Shown here one piece after another: positions 1 to 7,940 of a DNA stretch of 64,000 bases. Position 1 is the first letter of the stretch; each line of letters starts with the position of its first letter. This DNA comes from Lactobacillus sp. (GTDB taxonomy: Bacteria; Bacillota; Bacilli; Lactobacillales; Lactobacillaceae), in contig NZ_JAAVAU010000005.1 of NCBI RefSeq assembly GCF_014803895.1, positions 56,431 to 120,430 on the forward strand, given 5' to 3'. The notes below the pieces were generated by a model that saw only the letters and a list, made by a program, of their open reading frames with translations, searched no databases and was not told the DNA's origin. A program made the position numbers and the translations under genes.

Positions 1-194
1 ACTCCATGAGCAGAGCTATCAAAGTCGTATTCAATCTTTCTAGTAATGGATAGTGAGCCGTCCGAGTTAACTGTAGCGTCAACATTCACACGCTTTATGT
101 CATAGTCAACATCAGCTTGGACAGTTCTATTAATAGTAGAAAATAGAATTATATTTAAAAATATTCCTATTAGTAGCAGCCAAGTCTTCTTCAT
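1..194 (-). CDS. DUF2207-type secreted/membrane protein, N-terminal part only
   Basis: The start ATG is at 194 and is preceded by an AAGGGG ribosome binding site; the gene runs off the left edge, so only about 64 residues are visible. They begin with KK, then a hydrophobic signal or anchor segment, a cleavage-like VQA-D, and a region reading DVDYDIKRVNVDATVNSDGS. This pattern (sequence that starts with a signal peptide followed by 'DY.I..VNVDA.VN.DGS.....') is typical of DUF2207 membrane proteins of lactobacilli, whose function is unknown. The identification rests on family memory of a short stretch, so a related signal-peptide protein is possible. Confidence 0.6.
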   Translation of the reverse strand, partial: MKKTWLLLIGIFLNIILFSTINRTVQADVDYDIKRVNVDATVNSDGSLSITRKIEYDFDSSAHG

Positions 195-344
195 CAATTC
201 CCCTTCTTTCTTCTAACTAAATATAACTAAATAATTATTTTCCTACATGATACAAATTTATATGATTTTCTACAACATTTACAATTTTTGCAAAAAAACG
301 TCACACTTTCTTCACATTTAGCATCTATTATATAAACCATAGCA

Positions 345-505
345 GATGGGAGATATCCCAAAAGCTATTTAGCATTAACATCCAACTTTTTATTTTCATT
401 CTTACTCCTCCAAGTAGATTGAACATAATTCGTCAGCCTCTTTATGGCTGACCACAATTTATCCCATACTTAAGACCTGCGTTCTTCCCAGCGTAGGTCT
501 TTTTT
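345..505 (+). ncRNA. Candidate short untranslated RNA ending in a strong terminator
   Basis: This gap between the DUF2207 gene and the ATPase promoter holds no open reading frame with a ribosome binding site. It contains a short hairpin TGGGAGATATCCCA, a GTCAGCC/GGCTGAC hairpin (432-452), and a strong intrinsic terminator at 472-505. The ATPase has its own promoter further right, so the terminator must end some other plus-strand transcript. No upstream plus-strand gene exists, so a free-standing RNA of about 150 nt is the simplest reading. TATTAT/TATAAA at 326-336 could be the -10 element, but no convincing -35 is seen. I do not recognise an RNA family. Confidence 0.3.
472..505 (+). terminator. 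Intrinsic terminator
   Basis: AAGACCTGCG pairs with CGTAGGTCTT and is followed by a T run. It closes the candidate RNA upstream of the metal ATPase. Confidence 0.75.
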
Positions 506-544
506 GTGTACTCTTAAAAATTGCTACAAAATTTAGTTTAAAAA

Positions 545-574
545 TTATGACTAAAATTTTAGTTGATATATAAT
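545..574 (+). promoter_or_regulatory. Promoter of the metal ATPase with a palindrome in its spacer
   Basis: A perfect TATAAT lies at 569-574 with a weak -35 (TTATGA, 545-550) and an 18-bp spacer. A perfect 14-bp palindrome, ACTAAAATTTTAGT, occupies 550-563, inside the spacer. That position suits a repressor operator. No regulator gene adjoins, and the palindrome is not a cop box. Confidence 0.55.
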
Positions 575-620
575 GTATCCGTAAAAGTGTTTGATAGATA
601 ACTTTGGAGGAAAGTACATA

Positions 621-2501
621 ATGAAAAAGCACTGGAAATTTATTACCGTTATTGTACTCGGTATTATTGGTTTAATTCTAGATTTTCTATGCGGTAAACC
701 GACCTTATTCTCTTTGCCAATTTCTGAAATCTTAATTGATATTTTTGGTATTTACATGGCTATTTCAATGCTGATTGAAATGCTTCAAACTATTAAAGAG
801 GGGAATTGGGGTGTTGACATTTTAGCCATTATCGCCATTGTTTCCACAATGATGGTAGGCGATTACTGGGCAGCTTGGATGATTTTAATTATGTTTACTG
901 GTGGTGAATCACTTGAAGATTATGCTACTGGCCAAGCAGACCGTGAATTACGTGCATTATTGCAAAATACACCCCGTATTGCTCATAAATTAGTCAACGG
1001 TGAAATAAAAAATGTTAATGTCGATGATTTAAAAGTCGGGGATATTGTTTTAATCAAACCGGGTAACCAAGTTCCTGTTGATGGTGAAATTATCAAAGGT
1101 TCATCTAGCTTTGATCAATCATCATTAACTGGTGAATCTGTCCCTGTTGATAAAACAGTTGGTGACAAGTTAATGTCTGGTTCTTTAAACGGAAACAGCG
1201 CCGTAGAAATGAAAGTAACTACTTTAGCAAAAGATTCTGAATACCAATCAATCGTAGCATTGGTAAAATCATCTCAAGCTAAACCAGCTAAATTTGTTAA
1301 AATGGCTGATCGTTACGCCGTACCTTTTACCATTATTTCCTTGGTAATTGGTATCGCAGCTTGGATAACATCAGCAGTTACTCAACCAGGCTTAGACTGG
1401 CAAGCTCACTTTATGCGCTTTGCTCAAGTTATGGTTGTGGCATCCCCATGTCCACTTTTAATTGCTGCACCAGTTGCTATGGTTTCCGGAATGAGTTCAA
1501 TGTCACGTAACCATATCATTGTTAAATCTGGTACAACACTTGAAAAACTTTCTAACACTTTAACTTTTGCCTTTGATAAAACTGGTACCTTAACTAAGAA
1601 TCAATTAGTTATTGACGAAGTTATTCCAGCTGATAATTCTTTAAGTAAAGATAAACTCCAAGGCTTAGCTGCAAGTGTTGAACAACAGTCTAGCCATATT
1701 ATTGCTACCTCGTTAGTCAACAATACCCCTAAATCATTACTTGTATCAGTTTCTGATATCAAAGAAATCACTGGTAAAGGTGTCAGTGGTCAGGTAGATG
1801 GTAATGAAATTCGAGTAGGTAAATTATCTTTTGTTGATCCAAATCACGATAAGTTAGATGTGGACTCAACTGCTATCTATATTTCTATTAATGGTAAATT
1901 TGCCGGTTATATCACCTTTAAGGACCAAATTCGTCCAGAAACTAAATCAACCATCACTCGTCTTCGTCGTCAAGGCGTTAAGCAAATCATGATGCTTACC
2001 GGTGACCACGCAAATGTTGCCGATAAAATTGCTCAAGCTGCTGGTATTAATAAGTCCGAAGTACACGCGGATCTTCTTCCAGCACAAAAAATTGCTGAAA
2101 TTAAAGATGTTAAACCTGATCTCCGGCCTGTCGCTATGGTCGGTGATGGCGTTAACGATGCACCAAGTTTAATGGCTGCTGATGTTGGTATTGCAATGGG
2201 AGCACAAGGCGCTACAGCTGCTAGTGAAAGTGCCGATATGGTAATTATGGTTAACGATCTTTCTAAAGTTAATGACGCAGTTGCAATTTCTAAACATACT
2301 ATGAAAGTTGCACATATTGACATCATCACTGCCATTTGTGTTGTTATTTTAATTGAATTAATCGCATTCACTGGTATTATTCCTGCTTTCTGGGGTGCAA
2401 TTTTGCAAGAGGCGGTAGACTTAACTACAATCCTGCTTGCCTTACTTGCTAAAACTAAGCCAACTAATCCAGAGCAAACTGGTCTTCCTAAAAAAGAGTA
2501 G
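621..2501 (+). CDS. Heavy-metal P1B-type ATPase with SPC motif
   Basis: 626-residue metal-exporting P-type ATPase of the cytoplasmic membrane. Visible signatures are the actuator TGES near residue 170, an SPCPLL membrane motif at 275 in place of the CPC of copper pumps, the phosphorylation loop DKTGTLT at D319, and the hinge GDGVND near 508. There is no N-terminal HMA domain. SPC ATPases (P1B-4-like) move Zn, Co or Fe rather than Cu, but the exact ion cannot be read from sequence. The start at 621 follows GGAGG by 9 bases; an in-frame ATG 30 bases upstream has no ribosome binding site. The gene is transcribed alone, between its own promoter and the terminator at 2574. Confidence 0.88.
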   Translation: MKKHWKFITVIVLGIIGLILDFLCGKPTLFSLPISEILIDIFGIYMAISMLIEMLQTIKEGNWGVDILAIIAIVSTMMVGDYWAAWMILIMFTGGESLEDYATGQADRELRALLQNTPRIAHKLVNGEIKNVNVDDLKVGDIVLIKPGNQVPVDGEIIKGSSSFDQSSLTGESVPVDKTVGDKLMSGSLNGNSAVEMKVTTLAKDSEYQSIVALVKSSQAKPAKFVKMADRYAVPFTIISLVIGIAAWITSAVTQPGLDWQAHFMRFAQVMVVASPCPLLIAAPVAMVSGMSSMSRNHIIVKSGTTLEKLSNTLTFAFDKTGTLTKNQLVIDEVIPADNSLSKDKLQGLAASVEQQSSHIIATSLVNNTPKSLLVSVSDIKEITGKGVSGQVDGNEIRVGKLSFVDPNHDKLDVDSTAIYISINGKFAGYITFKDQIRPETKSTITRLRRQGVKQIMMLTGDHANVADKIAQAAGINKSEVHADLLPAQKIAEIKDVKPDLRPVAMVGDGVNDAPSLMAADVGIAMGAQGATAASESADMVIMVNDLSKVNDAVAISKHTMKVAHIDIITAICVVILIELIAFTGIIPAFWGAILQEAVDLTTILLALLAKTKPTNPEQTGLPKKE

Positions 2502-2573
2502 TTTGCACAAAAATAAAATTTTAGCTAAACTAAAACTCAGTTAAATAATTTTATTATGTGGTTGGGTTTTAGT

Positions 2574-2626
2574 AAAAACTTTCAAGATTTGCTTATTTGG
2601 GTCAATGAGCACTTGAAAGTTTTTTC
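2574..2626 (+). terminator. Intrinsic terminator after the metal ATPase
   Basis: AAAACTTTCAAG pairs with CTTGAAAGTTTT, continued inward by TGCTTATT/AATGAGCA, and is followed by six T. Confidence 0.85.
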
Positions 2627-2653
2627 TTTATAAAAAAGAAAGTCAGGTTTTAT

Positions 2654-3811
2654 ATGCATTTCTTAGGAGAATTAATTTTAATCCTAATTATTACAACGTT
2701 ATTAGGCCAATTATTTGCTCGCTTTAATCTTCCACCAGTAATCGGTCAATTACTTTCTGGTATAGTTTTAGGACCAGCAATCTTAGGGTGGGTTCATCCA
2801 AGTAATACAATTTCACTATTTTCAGAATTTGGAGTTATCTTGTTAATGTTTTTAGCAGGATTAGAAAGTGACCTAGATCTTTTAAAAAAATATTTTAAAC
2901 TGAGTTTCACCGTTGCAGGCATTGGAGTTATTTTACCTGTTATCTTTATGGGACTTGCAAGTTGGGGATTTGGTCTGCAACCACTTGAATCTCTATTTAT
3001 TGGTATTGTCTTCGCTGCAACCAGTGTTTCAATTTCTGTTGAAGTATTGAAAGATGCAGATAAACTTCATAGCCGAGCTGGGACTGCCATTTTAGGAGCT
3101 GCAGTAGTCGACGATATTTTAGCCGTAATTGTTTTAAGTTTATTCACTACTTTCAGTCACGAAGGTGGCAAGAGCGGATTAACTAATAATTTCTTTTTAA
3201 ATATTTTAATTGAAGCCCTTTATTTCGTAGTTGTTTGGGCAATCTATAAATTCGTTGCACCTTACTTTATGAAGTTGGCCGAAAAAGTTGAAGTTAATTA
3301 TGCCGTCGTTATCGCTTCATTGGTATTGGCCTTAACAATGGCATGGGCAGCTGATTTTGTTGGCTTAAGTGCTGTAGTTGGTGCCTTTTTTGGCGGTTTA
3401 GCAATTCGTCAAACTCCTCAATATAAAGAGGTGAACTCGTCAGTTTCAGCAATTGGTTATTCTATTTTTATTCCGGTATTCTTTGCTGATATTGGTTTAT
3501 CAATGACTTTTGCAAGTTTCATTAAAGATATCTGGTTCATCTTAGCAATGACTGTTTTAGCCGTTCTTTCCAAGTACTGGGCTGGTAAATACTCTAGTGA
3601 AATGTTTGGCTTTACACCATTAGAAGGTAGCATTGTCGGTGCCGGTATGGTCTCGCGTGGCGAAGTTGCTTTGATTGTTGCGCAAATCGGTATTTCACAT
3701 CATCTCTTCCCAACAGACATATACTCAAGTATCATCCTAGTTATTATCGTAACAACAGTTTTATCACCATTCATTTTGAATTTCTTTATTAAAAAGCAAG
3801 ACGCTGCTTAA
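2654..3811 (+). CDS. CPA2-family Na+(K+)/H+ antiporter
   Basis: 385-residue integral membrane protein made almost entirely of hydrophobic helices. It matches the monovalent cation:proton antiporter-2 family (NapA/KefB type): LPPVIGQLLSGIVLGP near the N terminus and the paired aspartates of the ion site, DD at 153-154, in VVDDILAVIVL. It would exchange Na+ or K+ for protons across the membrane. The KefB-type cytosolic TrkA-N nucleotide-binding domain is absent, so it is a membrane-core-only antiporter. The ribosome binding site is weak (AGTCAGG). Terminators flank it on both sides, so it is probably monocistronic. Confidence 0.9.
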   Translation: MHFLGELILILIITTLLGQLFARFNLPPVIGQLLSGIVLGPAILGWVHPSNTISLFSEFGVILLMFLAGLESDLDLLKKYFKLSFTVAGIGVILPVIFMGLASWGFGLQPLESLFIGIVFAATSVSISVEVLKDADKLHSRAGTAILGAAVVDDILAVIVLSLFTTFSHEGGKSGLTNNFFLNILIEALYFVVVWAIYKFVAPYFMKLAEKVEVNYAVVIASLVLALTMAWAADFVGLSAVVGAFFGGLAIRQTPQYKEVNSSVSAIGYSIFIPVFFADIGLSMTFASFIKDIWFILAMTVLAVLSKYWAGKYSSEMFGFTPLEGSIVGAGMVSRGEVALIVAQIGISHHLFPTDIYSSIILVIIVTTVLSPFILNFFIKKQDAA

Positions 3812-3814
3812 AGC

Positions 3815-3849
3815 AAAAAAAGATATCAGATTAATCTGATATCTTTTTT
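3815..3849. terminator. Bidirectional terminator overlapping a gene end
   Basis: A perfect palindrome (AGATATCAGATT and its complement) is flanked by A and T runs. It serves the antiporter on the plus strand and the convergent ABC gene on the minus strand. The ABC gene's last codons and stop (3826-3828) lie inside the hairpin. Confidence 0.92.
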
Positions 3850-5421
3850 ATTTGCTAAATATTTTGATAAATCTATTACTTGATCATAACGTCGTAACTC
3901 ATCTGGCTCATAATGGTGGATTACCTCTAAAAATGTTAAATCTGACCTCAACAAATAATCATGAATTTGCTTAGCAGTCTTCTTATCAAGGGATGCATTA
4001 ATTTCATCCAATAGTAAAACTGGTCGCCCAGCTAAAATTGCCCGTGCTAATTTAATTCTGGCAAGTTGGCCACCCGACAATTGGTCGACATTATCACCTA
4101 ATTGGTAATCGAAGCCTTTTTCTTTAATCACTTCATTCAATCCTAAATTTCGACAAACTTCTTCAACCTTTTCCCGGGAAATCTTTACCCCTAAGGTTAA
4201 GTTGAACCATAGACTGTCCGCAAAAATTACCGGCGCTTGACTTGCATAAGCAAATGAATCTACAAATTTACCTGCATTTAATTTCTTATTATTCAACAGT
4301 AATTCCTTAGCTTTACCATGCTTTCCATACATCAGGTATTGCAAGAGAGTTGATTTTCCAGAACCAGATGGGCCAATAATTGCGATTTTTTGATTTTTAA
4401 CAAGTGAAAAACTAAGATTTTCTACTAACTTGTTGTCTTTTCTTACTAAATCTAAATCTACGACGCTCAATTCATTGAACAAATACTCCTTCTTTAATTG
4501 GTCAACGTTGCTTTTCTTCAAAAATACATTGACCTTTTCAACAATCTTCTTAGTAGTAGAAAGCTTATTTCTATCTTCTAAAACAAACAGAATTGGATTT
4601 ACGAATGAGTTAGATAACTGCACAATGGCAAACAAAGCTCCCAATTCAGTTTGTCCATTAACTACCAGGTAAATTACAAATAAGAATGGCTCCAAGAACG
4701 TTATCACCGGTGCAATGAAATTGATCCAAGTATTCGTATCCAAACTAGCCAAGTTCATTTTTCTTAGACTATTTTCTAATCGAGCCACCTGCTGTTGATT
4801 CTTCAAAGCCGCACTTTCTTGGCCATGATAAAGGTGCAAAGTACTACTTCCTGCCAAAAAATTCTTAGTTTGCGTTACATATTTACTATTTGCAACAGTC
4901 CATTTTTCTGAAGTATGTTGGATATTCTTTTGAAACAAATTAGAGACCAGCATTGGAATAAATGAGCCAACTAAAAATAAAATCGTAATCAACCAATTAA
5001 CCGTTAGTGCGTAACCTAACGCTACAACTAAAACGAAAATTTGCATAATAATTTCAATTTGAGCATCAAATCGATTAGTTTCTAGTAATTTGAAATCATT
5101 TGTCAAAAAGCCTAAATCTTCAGAATTCTCTTCTTGAGACTTATTAAGCATCCCCTTAAAAATATTTGTCCGCAAGTAAGTATTTGTCTCTTGCACAACA
5201 CTTGTCTTCATACGATTAAAAACTAATCCTGCAAATAAAATTAAGATGAAGCCACCAATCACAATTACAAAGAATTGTGTTAAATCACCCCAGCTTTTCT
5301 TAGTGGCAATATTAGTCAAAGTTTGCACCATGTAAGCTAACAAAATATTTTGTAGATTTGCAATTAATCCCGCTATAACCATCATTATGAACTTAAGCTT
5401 ATTTGAATATTTATAAAGCAT
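3826..5421 (-). CDS. ABC exporter, fused membrane and ATPase domains
   Basis: 531-residue half-transporter with five or six membrane helices (residues ~10-300) followed by a nucleotide-binding domain. Walker A GPSGSGKS is near 350, the signature LSGGQ near 444, then Walker B RPVLLLDE and a switch histidine. The architecture is that of homodimeric peptide, lipid or drug exporters; there is no C39 peptidase. The chosen ATG at 5421 sits 8 bases after GAGGAG; a GTG 9 bases upstream would overlap that ribosome binding site. It is divergent from an Rgg-like regulator, which suggests peptide- or stress-controlled expression. Substrate unknown. Confidence 0.87.
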   Translation of the reverse strand: MLYKYSNKLKFIMMVIAGLIANLQNILLAYMVQTLTNIATKKSWGDLTQFFVIVIGGFILILFAGLVFNRMKTSVVQETNTYLRTNIFKGMLNKSQEENSEDLGFLTNDFKLLETNRFDAQIEIIMQIFVLVVALGYALTVNWLITILFLVGSFIPMLVSNLFQKNIQHTSEKWTVANSKYVTQTKNFLAGSSTLHLYHGQESAALKNQQQVARLENSLRKMNLASLDTNTWINFIAPVITFLEPFLFVIYLVVNGQTELGALFAIVQLSNSFVNPILFVLEDRNKLSTTKKIVEKVNVFLKKSNVDQLKKEYLFNELSVVDLDLVRKDNKLVENLSFSLVKNQKIAIIGPSGSGKSTLLQYLMYGKHGKAKELLLNNKKLNAGKFVDSFAYASQAPVIFADSLWFNLTLGVKISREKVEEVCRNLGLNEVIKEKGFDYQLGDNVDQLSGGQLARIKLARAILAGRPVLLLDEINASLDKKTAKQIHDYLLRSDLTFLEVIHHYEPDELRRYDQVIDLSKYLANKKDIRLI

Positions 5422-5439
5422 TCCTCTCACTCCTCAATA

Positions 5440-5453
5440 ATTGTTGTCACAAT
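5440..5453. promoter_or_regulatory. Small dyad between ABC exporter and Rgg-like gene
   Basis: ATTGT-TGTC-ACAAT lies in the divergent intergenic region and could be a binding site for the adjacent regulator. Short and unproven. Confidence 0.3.
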
Positions 5454-5545
5454 TATGGCATGAAAAAAATGCTGCTTTTCAAAAAATTGCAAATATGTAA
5501 ATTAAATTCTATGATGAAGAAAAAGATGTTTTGAAAGACGTAAAA

Positions 5546-6397
5546 ATGTACGGTCAAGAATTTAAAAAATTACGCAAAACTCAAGGAATTACACAGATTC
5601 AAGCAACGAAAGGCATCTGTTCTTCAGCGACTCTATCACGTTGGGAACATGAAGTAACTGGAATCGATTTTTCTACAGCGGTGAAGTTAATGGAACGCAT
5701 TCACATTACAAGCCATGAATTTATGGGCTGGTCAGACTATGCCCCTGAACCTGATGTTAATGATGAAGTTTGGCAAGCACTCGATTCTGATGATGTCCCT
5801 TTCATTAAAAGAGTTACTAAGGAACAACTTGAAAAATATCATAAAACAAAAGACAAATTCGACCTCTATATTGCAGCCAGCCTATGCAATGTTTTGTACG
5901 CAATTGAAAAGAAGAATTATCTACCCGAATTCGACCAAAAACGACTGGCTGACAATTTTTCTAAAGTAAAAATTTGGAGCGAATATTATCTTAGTTTATT
6001 CGGAAGCTGCGTCTTTTTACTTGAGCCTAGAATGGTGTACGGACTAAGTATGAATATCATTCACGATATTGATCACATAAAAAAAGCTAACACTAGTTAT
6101 GACCTACAAGTAGCGATGGGAAGTTTGGGGGATGCTGTAATCAAGTTAATCCTCGGCCACGACTTAAACCGTGCTAAATCATTACTCAAAGCGCTCCAAG
6201 AAATCGACTTACCACAGTACATGATGTTCTTCCCATTAACTTTTACTTTTCTAGGAAAAATTATTAATGACCTCGAAAACGATAAAGAAGAACCTGTACT
6301 AGAAATCATTAATAATCTTAAAATGATGAATTGCAAAAAAGCCGTTTCTACTTTTACCGAGATTTGGAAAAAAGTAAAAACAGCCTGGCATAAGTAA
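5546..6397 (+). CDS. Rgg/GadR/MutR-like transcriptional regulator
   Basis: 283-residue regulator: an N-terminal XRE helix-turn-helix (residues ~4-60, with FKKLRKTQGITQIQ and SSATLSRWE) followed by a long helical domain as in Rgg/PlcR-type peptide receptors. Family members bind DNA and respond to short hydrophobic peptides or metabolites. The ATG at 5546 was preferred to a TTG five codons upstream because the HTH then starts at the usual distance. It is divergent from the ABC exporter, its likely target. No convincing pheromone gene was found beside it, and it is less like the three other Rgg proteins of this window than they are like each other. Confidence 0.78.
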   Translation: MYGQEFKKLRKTQGITQIQATKGICSSATLSRWEHEVTGIDFSTAVKLMERIHITSHEFMGWSDYAPEPDVNDEVWQALDSDDVPFIKRVTKEQLEKYHKTKDKFDLYIAASLCNVLYAIEKKNYLPEFDQKRLADNFSKVKIWSEYYLSLFGSCVFLLEPRMVYGLSMNIIHDIDHIKKANTSYDLQVAMGSLGDAVIKLILGHDLNRAKSLLKALQEIDLPQYMMFFPLTFTFLGKIINDLENDKEEPVLEIINNLKMMNCKKAVSTFTEIWKKVKTAWHK

Positions 6398-6399
6398 AT

Positions 6400-6647
6400 C
6401 TATATCAGTTTACCCAAACTAAATCTTATAAATACTAAACCTAAACCACCTAAATATGATGCAGCAAAACTAGCGTGTTGACCTATTGTACTTCATCCAT
6501 CGTAATGTTGAAATCACGCGTTAAAGTTGGAAAAGTAACCGTTGTGACCGTTTCATCCAGAATCCCTAAAAAGGAAAGCATCCCCGCTGACAAAATCGCT
6601 ATTACAACCTTAGGGGTTAACTTCTTCTCTGCCTCTTCTTTTTCCAT
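6400..6647 (-). pseudogene. Remnant of a DHA2-family MFS multidrug transporter
   Basis: Reading the minus strand from ATG 6647, about 40 residues match the start of EmrB/QacA-type drug transporters (LTPKVVIAILSAGMLSFLGI, then DETVTTVTFPTLTRDFNIT), ending at a stop just after DEVQ. In another frame downstream, SYLGGLGLVFIRFSLGKLI resembles the last helix of such proteins. A full gene would be about 1.4 kb, so nearly all central helices are gone: an internal deletion plus frame change. Not functional. It lies convergent to the Rgg-like gene, with only two bases between the ends. Confidence 0.7.
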
Positions 6648-6663
6648 TAATTTTTCCAAAAAC

Positions 6664-6695
6664 TAGAGCCTAGCAAAAACTAGACTCTATTTTTA
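6664..6695. terminator. Terminator downstream of the DUF805 gene
   Basis: TAGAGCCTAG pairs with CTAGACTCTA and T runs occur on both strands. On the minus strand it ends the CPBP-DUF805 operon just before the MFS remnant. Confidence 0.7.
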
Positions 6696-6701
6696 ATATC
6701 T

Positions 6702-7196
6702 TTATTTAAATTCTAAATAACTGCCCCATCTAACTGGTTCTTCCATAGTTGGAATCACCATGAAGTAAAGCACAATAATCCAACCAAAAGTTGGTACAAA
6801 GTAAAGTAATACCCACCAGCCTTCGTGATCAGTATCATGTAATCTTCTAACTGCAGTACCAAGCAAACAAAGCTTTAAATAAATTGCTAACACAGTAATT
6901 ATAATCCAGCCGATAACGGTAATGGGTTGTAAAGTTGTCTGATTAACAGCCTCAAAGCCAGTTGCAGTAACACGAATGTTATAACTTGGCACCATCACTA
7001 ACGCTAAAACAGCAAGCAAAATTAATTCACAAACAAATTGAATTGCATATCCAACCCAAAAATTTTTTCTAGTATCACGTGCATTCCAAGTAAAAGGCTT
7101 AGTAAAAAACGTCTTACAAATTTGACCGAATTTAAAATTAGGAACATCATTTTCTTTCTCATGATATTCTTGTTCATAAAAAGGTTTATCTGCCAT
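6702..7196 (-). CDS. DUF805 membrane protein
   Basis: 164-residue protein with a hydrophilic start and three or four membrane helices. Typical DUF805 features are RKNFWVGYAIQF, the cytosolic VRRLHDTDHEGWW, and a final helix followed by a short polar tail. The function of the family is unknown. A GGGGAG ribosome binding site precedes the ATG. It follows the CPBP protease gene by 13 bases and is presumably co-transcribed with it. Confidence 0.88.
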   Translation of the reverse strand: MADKPFYEQEYHEKENDVPNFKFGQICKTFFTKPFTWNARDTRKNFWVGYAIQFVCELILLAVLALVMVPSYNIRVTATGFEAVNQTTLQPITVIGWIIITVLAIYLKLCLLGTAVRRLHDTDHEGWWVLLYFVPTFGWIIVLYFMVIPTMEEPVRWGSYLEFK

Positions 7197-7209
7197 CTAT
7201 AACTCTCCC

Positions 7210-7863
7210 CTATAAAAGTCCCATTAAATTATTTAACATATGCGCTAAAATTGGATAGCGCAAGTCTTTTGTCCATACATAAGTCCAGGCTAAAATACTG
7301 CCTAACATCCAGTAAATAAAAATAAATTTTGAAAAACTTGGATCATGACACCAAGCAAAGACAAAACCACTTGTTATTATACCAAGAATCTGGCTCCATG
7401 AATTTTCTTCTGGAAAGAATGTATTAAAAAACATCCCTCTAAAAATGGTTTCTTCACAAATTGGTGCCACAATTACTAATAATAGATTAAAAATTGCATT
7501 CGAATGACTTTGCACACTATCTAAAGCTTGTTGATTTTGTGAAATTGCTCCTCCAAATAAGTTAACAAAGATAATCTGCATTACCAAAATTAAGAAGAAC
7601 ATCCCAAAAGCGATTAAAACTCTCTTCCAACTCCAGTGAGGCTTTGCATTAAAGAACCAATCATTTTCTTGATGTAATTGATATTTATATGCCCAAATCA
7701 TCAACCAAATCGCAACTACGGTAACAATTGCAATGAGTGCTCCTAGCCCAAAATTAATTTTTGTTTTCTGTGGTAAAACATAAAATTGTTGCAAATACAT
7801 ATATCCAGCAAAGGATAATAACATAATGGCAACATTACCAACCAATCGGAAAAATCTTTTCAC
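7210..7863 (-). CDS. CPBP-family intramembrane metalloprotease (Abi)
   Basis: 217-residue membrane protein with the CPBP/Rce1 signature: EETIFRGMFF with adjacent glutamates and arginine, a second block FVFAWCHDP with histidine, and PILAHMLNN. In Gram-positive bacteria such proteins act in prenyl-type proteolysis or as bacteriocin self-immunity proteins; no bacteriocin gene adjoins here. The GTG at 7863 lies 6 bases after AAAGGTGA and is preferred to an earlier GTG that overlaps that site. First gene of a two-gene operon with DUF805. Confidence 0.87.
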   Translation of the reverse strand: MKRFFRLVGNVAIMLLSFAGYMYLQQFYVLPQKTKINFGLGALIAIVTVVAIWLMIWAYKYQLHQENDWFFNAKPHWSWKRVLIAFGMFFLILVMQIIFVNLFGGAISQNQQALDSVQSHSNAIFNLLLVIVAPICEETIFRGMFFNTFFPEENSWSQILGIITSGFVFAWCHDPSFSKFIFIYWMLGSILAWTYVWTKDLRYPILAHMLNNLMGLL

Positions 7864-7940
7864 ACAAATCACCTTTAATTTCTTAAAAATTCCTAATCAC
7901 TTCATTATAATTAATAATGAGGATAAGGAACATAATAATT

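Noticed and set aside
2033..2371. 112-codon minus-strand ORF inside the metal ATPase
   Set aside because: Antisense shadow of a strongly conserved gene; no ribosome binding site and no family resemblance.
5441..5530. TTG-started minus-strand frame upstream of the ABC exporter as a SHP-like peptide
   Set aside because: No ribosome binding site, and it overlaps the exporter's own leader and start.
5460..5534. 24-codon ORF (MKKMLLFKKLQ...) just before the Rgg-like gene as a pheromone
   Set aside because: No ribosome binding site, overlaps the region of the Rgg start, very lysine- and methionine-rich, and unlike the two good peptide candidates.
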